Source: Planctomycetia bacterium
Lineage (GTDB): Bacteria; Planctomycetota; Planctomycetia; Pirellulales; UBA1268
Direction of reading: 5' to 3'
Assembly: GCA_009926295.1 (NCBI GenBank)
Contig: RFPF01000151.1
Coordinates: 1-7,257 of the forward strand
DNA length: 7,257 bases
Positions 5,059-7,257 of the stretch are shown here, piece after piece (position 1 is the stretch's first letter; every line of letters starts with the position of its first letter). Below the pieces are notes generated by a model, which searched no databases, was not told the DNA's origin, and saw only the letters and a program-made list of their open reading frames with translations. The position numbers and the translations under genes were made by a program.

Positions 5059-6549
5059 ATGGTGCCGCTGCTCGCCAACCGCTGGACGATCGCGATTCCC
5101 CCGATCTGGCTCGTGGGAGCGGGGGCCGCGCTCGCACTGGCTGTGATCCTCGCGGCATGGGCGGCCCTTCGCGCCGTGAATCCCCGGGCGGCGGCCGAGG
5201 CCCGCACGAGCCTCGGCGACGGGTTCGCCGGCCCCCTGGGATGGCTGCTGCTGGCACTCGCGCTGGTCGGGGTCGCCACCACGCCGCTGGTGCCGCTCGG
5301 CCAGATCGGCAGGTCGCTCGGCCGCATGGCGTCGACCCACGACCTCGATCGTGGCATCACCGTCGCGCCTCACGCGACGCTCCAGCCCGTCGAACTCGAC
5401 GTCCGCCCCCAGGAACTCGATTTCCTGTCGCTCGAGGGATCCGGCCCGCTCACCGTGCGAACCCAGCAGGCGATCGAGGGCTTCGCGATGGCGAAGGTCC
5501 CGGACATCGATCTCGCGCCGTCCCAGCCGTGGACGTGGCGGCGGAGCGAGGGCGGCACCAGCCCTTTCCTCGGCACGACCGCCAGGCTGGAGGCGACGAA
5601 TCCGGGCGACGAGCCGGTCACTCTCCGCGTGCGCGGCAGGCTCGAGCCTGAGTTTCCGCAGGCGGCCATCCTGCCGTGGACCGCGGCCGCGCTGCTCGCG
5701 ATCGCCGCGGCGTACGCGGCGTTCCGGCTCGTGCCCCGCCGCGTGGCCGCCGTGGCCGCCACCACGACGAAGGAGGCGATCGGCCAGCCGATCTTCGCCG
5801 TGGCTCTCACGGTGGGGGCCGTGCTGCTCGTGCTCTTCATCGTGATCCCCTACAACACGTTCGGCGAAGACGTGAAGATGCTCAAGGACAGCGGGCTCAC
5901 GCTCATCAAGGTGCTCTCGCTCCTCGTCGTGGTCTGGACGGCGAGCGTCGCGGTCGCCGACGAGATCGAGGGCCGCACGGCGCTCACGGTGCTCTCCAAG
6001 CCCCTCACCCGACCGCAGTTCATCCTCGGCAAGTTCACGGGCCTCGTGCTCGTGGCGCTGCTGGTGTTCCTGATTCTCGGGGCGGTCCTCATGGCGACGA
6101 CGAGCCTCAAGGTGGTCTACGACGCCCGCGAGTCCTCGAAGGTCGATCCCCTGTGGAAGGATTGCGCCGACGAGATGATCACCGTCGTGCCGGGGCTCGT
6201 GCTCTCGCTCCTCGAGACGATCCTCCTCGCCGCCGTGAGCCTCGCCGTGTCGACCCGCCTCGGGATGATCCCCAACCTCATCATCTGCTTCACGGTGTAT
6301 GCCCTCGGTCATCTCGTGCCGCTCATCGTGCAGTCGAGCGTCGGCAAGTTCGCGATCGTGCGGTTCGTGGGCCAGCTGTTCGCGACGCTGCTGCCGGTGC
6401 TCGAGCACTTCACGATCGAAGCCGCGGTGGTGGGAGGCGTGCCCGTCCCGTGGACCTACCTCGGCTGGGCCGCCCTCTACGCCGGGCTCTACTCAGCCGT
6501 CGCGCTGCTCGTGGCGCTCGTGCTCTTCCAGAACCGCGACCTCGCCTGA
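5059..6549 (+). CDS. ABC-2-type transporter permease with large N-terminal extension
   Basis: This 496-residue inner-membrane protein is predicted to be the membrane part of an ABC-2-type transporter. Hydrophobic helices are visible near residues 15-38, 60-78, 203-224, 243-264, 281-301, 325-346, 374-397, 400-424 and 468-490. The coupling-helix signature of the family is clear at 301-325 (DEIEGRTALTVLSKPLTRPQFILGK). Between the second and third helices lies a soluble, proline- and acid-containing insert of about 120 residues (80-200), probably outside the cytoplasm. Substrate is unknown. No cognate ATPase is adjacent; the only one in the window belongs to the metal operon on the other strand. 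Start uncertain: ATG 5059 is 32 bp after the M16 gene without a clear Shine-Dalgarno, while an in-frame GTG at 5023 would overlap the M16 stop as GTGA and add 12 residues. ABC-2 assignment is firm; the link to the peptidases is inferred from operon position. Confidence 0.87.
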   Translation: MVPLLANRWTIAIPPIWLVGAGAALALAVILAAWAALRAVNPRAAAEARTSLGDGFAGPLGWLLLALALVGVATTPLVPLGQIGRSLGRMASTHDLDRGITVAPHATLQPVELDVRPQELDFLSLEGSGPLTVRTQQAIEGFAMAKVPDIDLAPSQPWTWRRSEGGTSPFLGTTARLEATNPGDEPVTLRVRGRLEPEFPQAAILPWTAAALLAIAAAYAAFRLVPRRVAAVAATTTKEAIGQPIFAVALTVGAVLLVLFIVIPYNTFGEDVKMLKDSGLTLIKVLSLLVVVWTASVAVADEIEGRTALTVLSKPLTRPQFILGKFTGLVLVALLVFLILGAVLMATTSLKVVYDARESSKVDPLWKDCADEMITVVPGLVLSLLETILLAAVSLAVSTRLGMIPNLIICFTVYALGHLVPLIVQSSVGKFAIVRFVGQLFATLLPVLEHFTIEAAVVGGVPVPWTYLGWAALYAGLYSAVALLVALVLFQNRDLA

Positions 6550-7122
6550 TCAGCGCAGCAAGCCGGTGCGGCCGGCCACACCGATCAGGCCGATGCCGTC
6601 CGTCGGCTGACCCGGCAGCACCCGGACGCCGACCATCTGCCCGCCCATCGACACCGCCTCGGCCTTGCCGTCGACGAACAGCGTGATTCCACCGGGCAGC
6701 AGCCGCTCGATCCGAGGCCCGAACTCCAGCCCGACGGCCTCCCACGCCCCATGCCGGCCCACGGACGTGCGCACCTCCACCGCCTCGCAGCCGCGCTCGT
6801 GATCGTTCGCGAGGGCGACGCCCCCGATCCATCCGGCGGAGCCGGAGCCCGCCGTGGTGCGGTCGGCCTGGAGCCCGGCGAGGAGATCGACCGGCCCGCC
6901 GCGGCTCCGCACTTCGGCGACCAGCGGCTGCTTCACCTGCTCGGCCGAGGTCGGCCCCCTGACGACGATGCCGAGCGCGGCGGCATCCCGCTCCACCTCG
7001 AGATCGCTCTTCCTCAGCGCCGCAGCGACGGCGGACACCCCGTCGAAGTCGGGCGCGAGGATGTCGGCCCCGGACGCCGCCACGCACACCAGCGCCGCCA
7101 GGATCGTGAGTGTCCGCACCAT
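6550..7122 (-). CDS. Secreted protein of unknown function
   Basis: This 190-residue protein is not recognised. Residues 1-19 form a short signal peptide (MVRTLTILAALVCVAASGA), with a likely cut near SGA-D. Cys13 is not in a proper lipobox, so it is probably soluble outside the cytoplasm. The mature part contains a polar segment (DFDGVSAVAAALRKSDLEVERDAA, about 25-48) and a glycine-rich, beta-looking C-terminal half with FGPRIERLLPGGITLFVDG at 134-152. No catalytic motif is visible, and two cysteines (13, 112) leave no disulfide in the mature form. The start is secure: GGAGGT lies six bases upstream at 7134-7129. The gene is convergent with the ABC-2 permease and their stop codons abut with no gap, so they are not co-transcribed. 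The wording 'real gene' rests on the Shine-Dalgarno, the signal peptide and a frame that ends exactly at the neighbour's stop. Confidence 0.75.
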   Translation of the reverse strand: MVRTLTILAALVCVAASGADILAPDFDGVSAVAAALRKSDLEVERDAAALGIVVRGPTSAEQVKQPLVAEVRSRGGPVDLLAGLQADRTTAGSGSAGWIGGVALANDHERGCEAVEVRTSVGRHGAWEAVGLEFGPRIERLLPGGITLFVDGKAEAVSMGGQMVGVRVLPGQPTDGIGLIGVAGRTGLLR

Positions 7123-7128
7123 GCCCCC

Positions 7129-7134
7129 ACCTCC
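7129..7134 (-). promoter_or_regulatory. Ribosome binding site of the secreted-protein gene
   Basis: GGAGGT on the minus strand, six bases before the ATG at 7122. It rules out the longer overlapping minus-strand frame starting at 7159 as the real gene. Confidence 0.7.
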
Positions 7135-7197
7135 GGACCTTCGGCCTGCGGTGGATCATCGGCTTTTCAAGGCCCGCCCCGCCCGGCCGGGCCCGCT

Positions 7198-7257
7198 TCA
7201 GCCGGTCTTGCGGCGTGGGAGCGGCGGGAGGGCTCGCGGCGAGGCTGCCGGATGGGG
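7198..7257 (-). CDS. Possible C-terminal tail of an upstream minus-strand gene (partial)
   Basis: Reading the minus strand from the window edge gives 19 open codons, PHPAASPRALPPLPRRKTG, then TGA at 7200-7198. The proline- and arginine-rich, basic ending could be the flexible tail of a real protein, and it lies 75 bp before the secreted-protein start on the same strand. The stretch is too short to distinguish from chance in GC-rich DNA, and it has no recognisable motif. Confidence 0.27.
   Translation of the reverse strand, partial: PHPAASPRALPPLPRRKTG

Noticed and set aside
4888..6408. Long minus-strand open frame antisense to the permease and M16 gene
   Set aside because: Composition is His/Arg/Glu/Asp-rich with no domain, typical of the antisense of a GC-rich gene; the plus-strand genes have clear family motifs.
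7181..7192. Palindrome GCCCGGCCGGGC as a terminator
   Set aside because: Self-complementary but with no loop of suitable size and no T-run on either strand; likely a by-product of high GC.
7151..7257. Plus-strand open frame from GTG 7151 to the window edge
   Set aside because: Arg/Gly/Pro-rich, no Shine-Dalgarno, and only 35 codons visible; no better than chance in GC-rich DNA.

Overview
The window is GC-rich, gene-dense bacterial DNA with GC-rich third codon positions and many long antisense shadow frames. The likely source is a high-GC planctomycete (Pirellulales-like). This is an inference from memory of similar GNAT, paired M16 peptidase and ABC-2 permease sequences, not from a search. 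There are seven well-supported genes or gene parts, a possible gene tail at the right edge, and no RNA gene, mobile element or CRISPR.

Left block, minus strand (1..1769, running right to left): a metal-ion ABC importer operon of the TroABC/MntABC/ZnuABC type. It encodes a periplasmic metal-binding protein, then the ATPase, then the first codons of the membrane permease, cut by the window edge. Both junctions are ATGA stop/start overlaps, so translation is probably coupled. A promoter-like element and two TTTTG...TCAAAA half-palindromic boxes spaced 22 bp apart lie around the start of the first gene. They are candidate operators for a metal-sensing repressor.

The divergent gap (1770..1939) holds the promoter candidates and a perfect 16-bp inverted repeat.

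Right block, plus strand (1940..6549): a tightly packed four-gene unit. It encodes a GNAT acetyltransferase, an M16 peptidase-like subunit that has lost all zinc ligands but keeps the R/Y substrate-binding pair, an M16 peptidase with an intact HFLEH zinc site that lacks the R/Y pair, and an ABC-2-type permease with a large non-membrane N-terminal insert. The two M16 proteins are complementary and are expected to form one heterodimeric processing protease. The permease has no ATPase gene beside it in this window. The context suggests peptide or protein processing at the membrane, but the substrate is unknown.

Right edge, minus strand (7122..6550): a small secreted protein of unknown function, tail-to-tail with the permease with zero bases between the two stop codons. 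A possible C-terminal tail of another minus-strand gene lies at 7198..7257.
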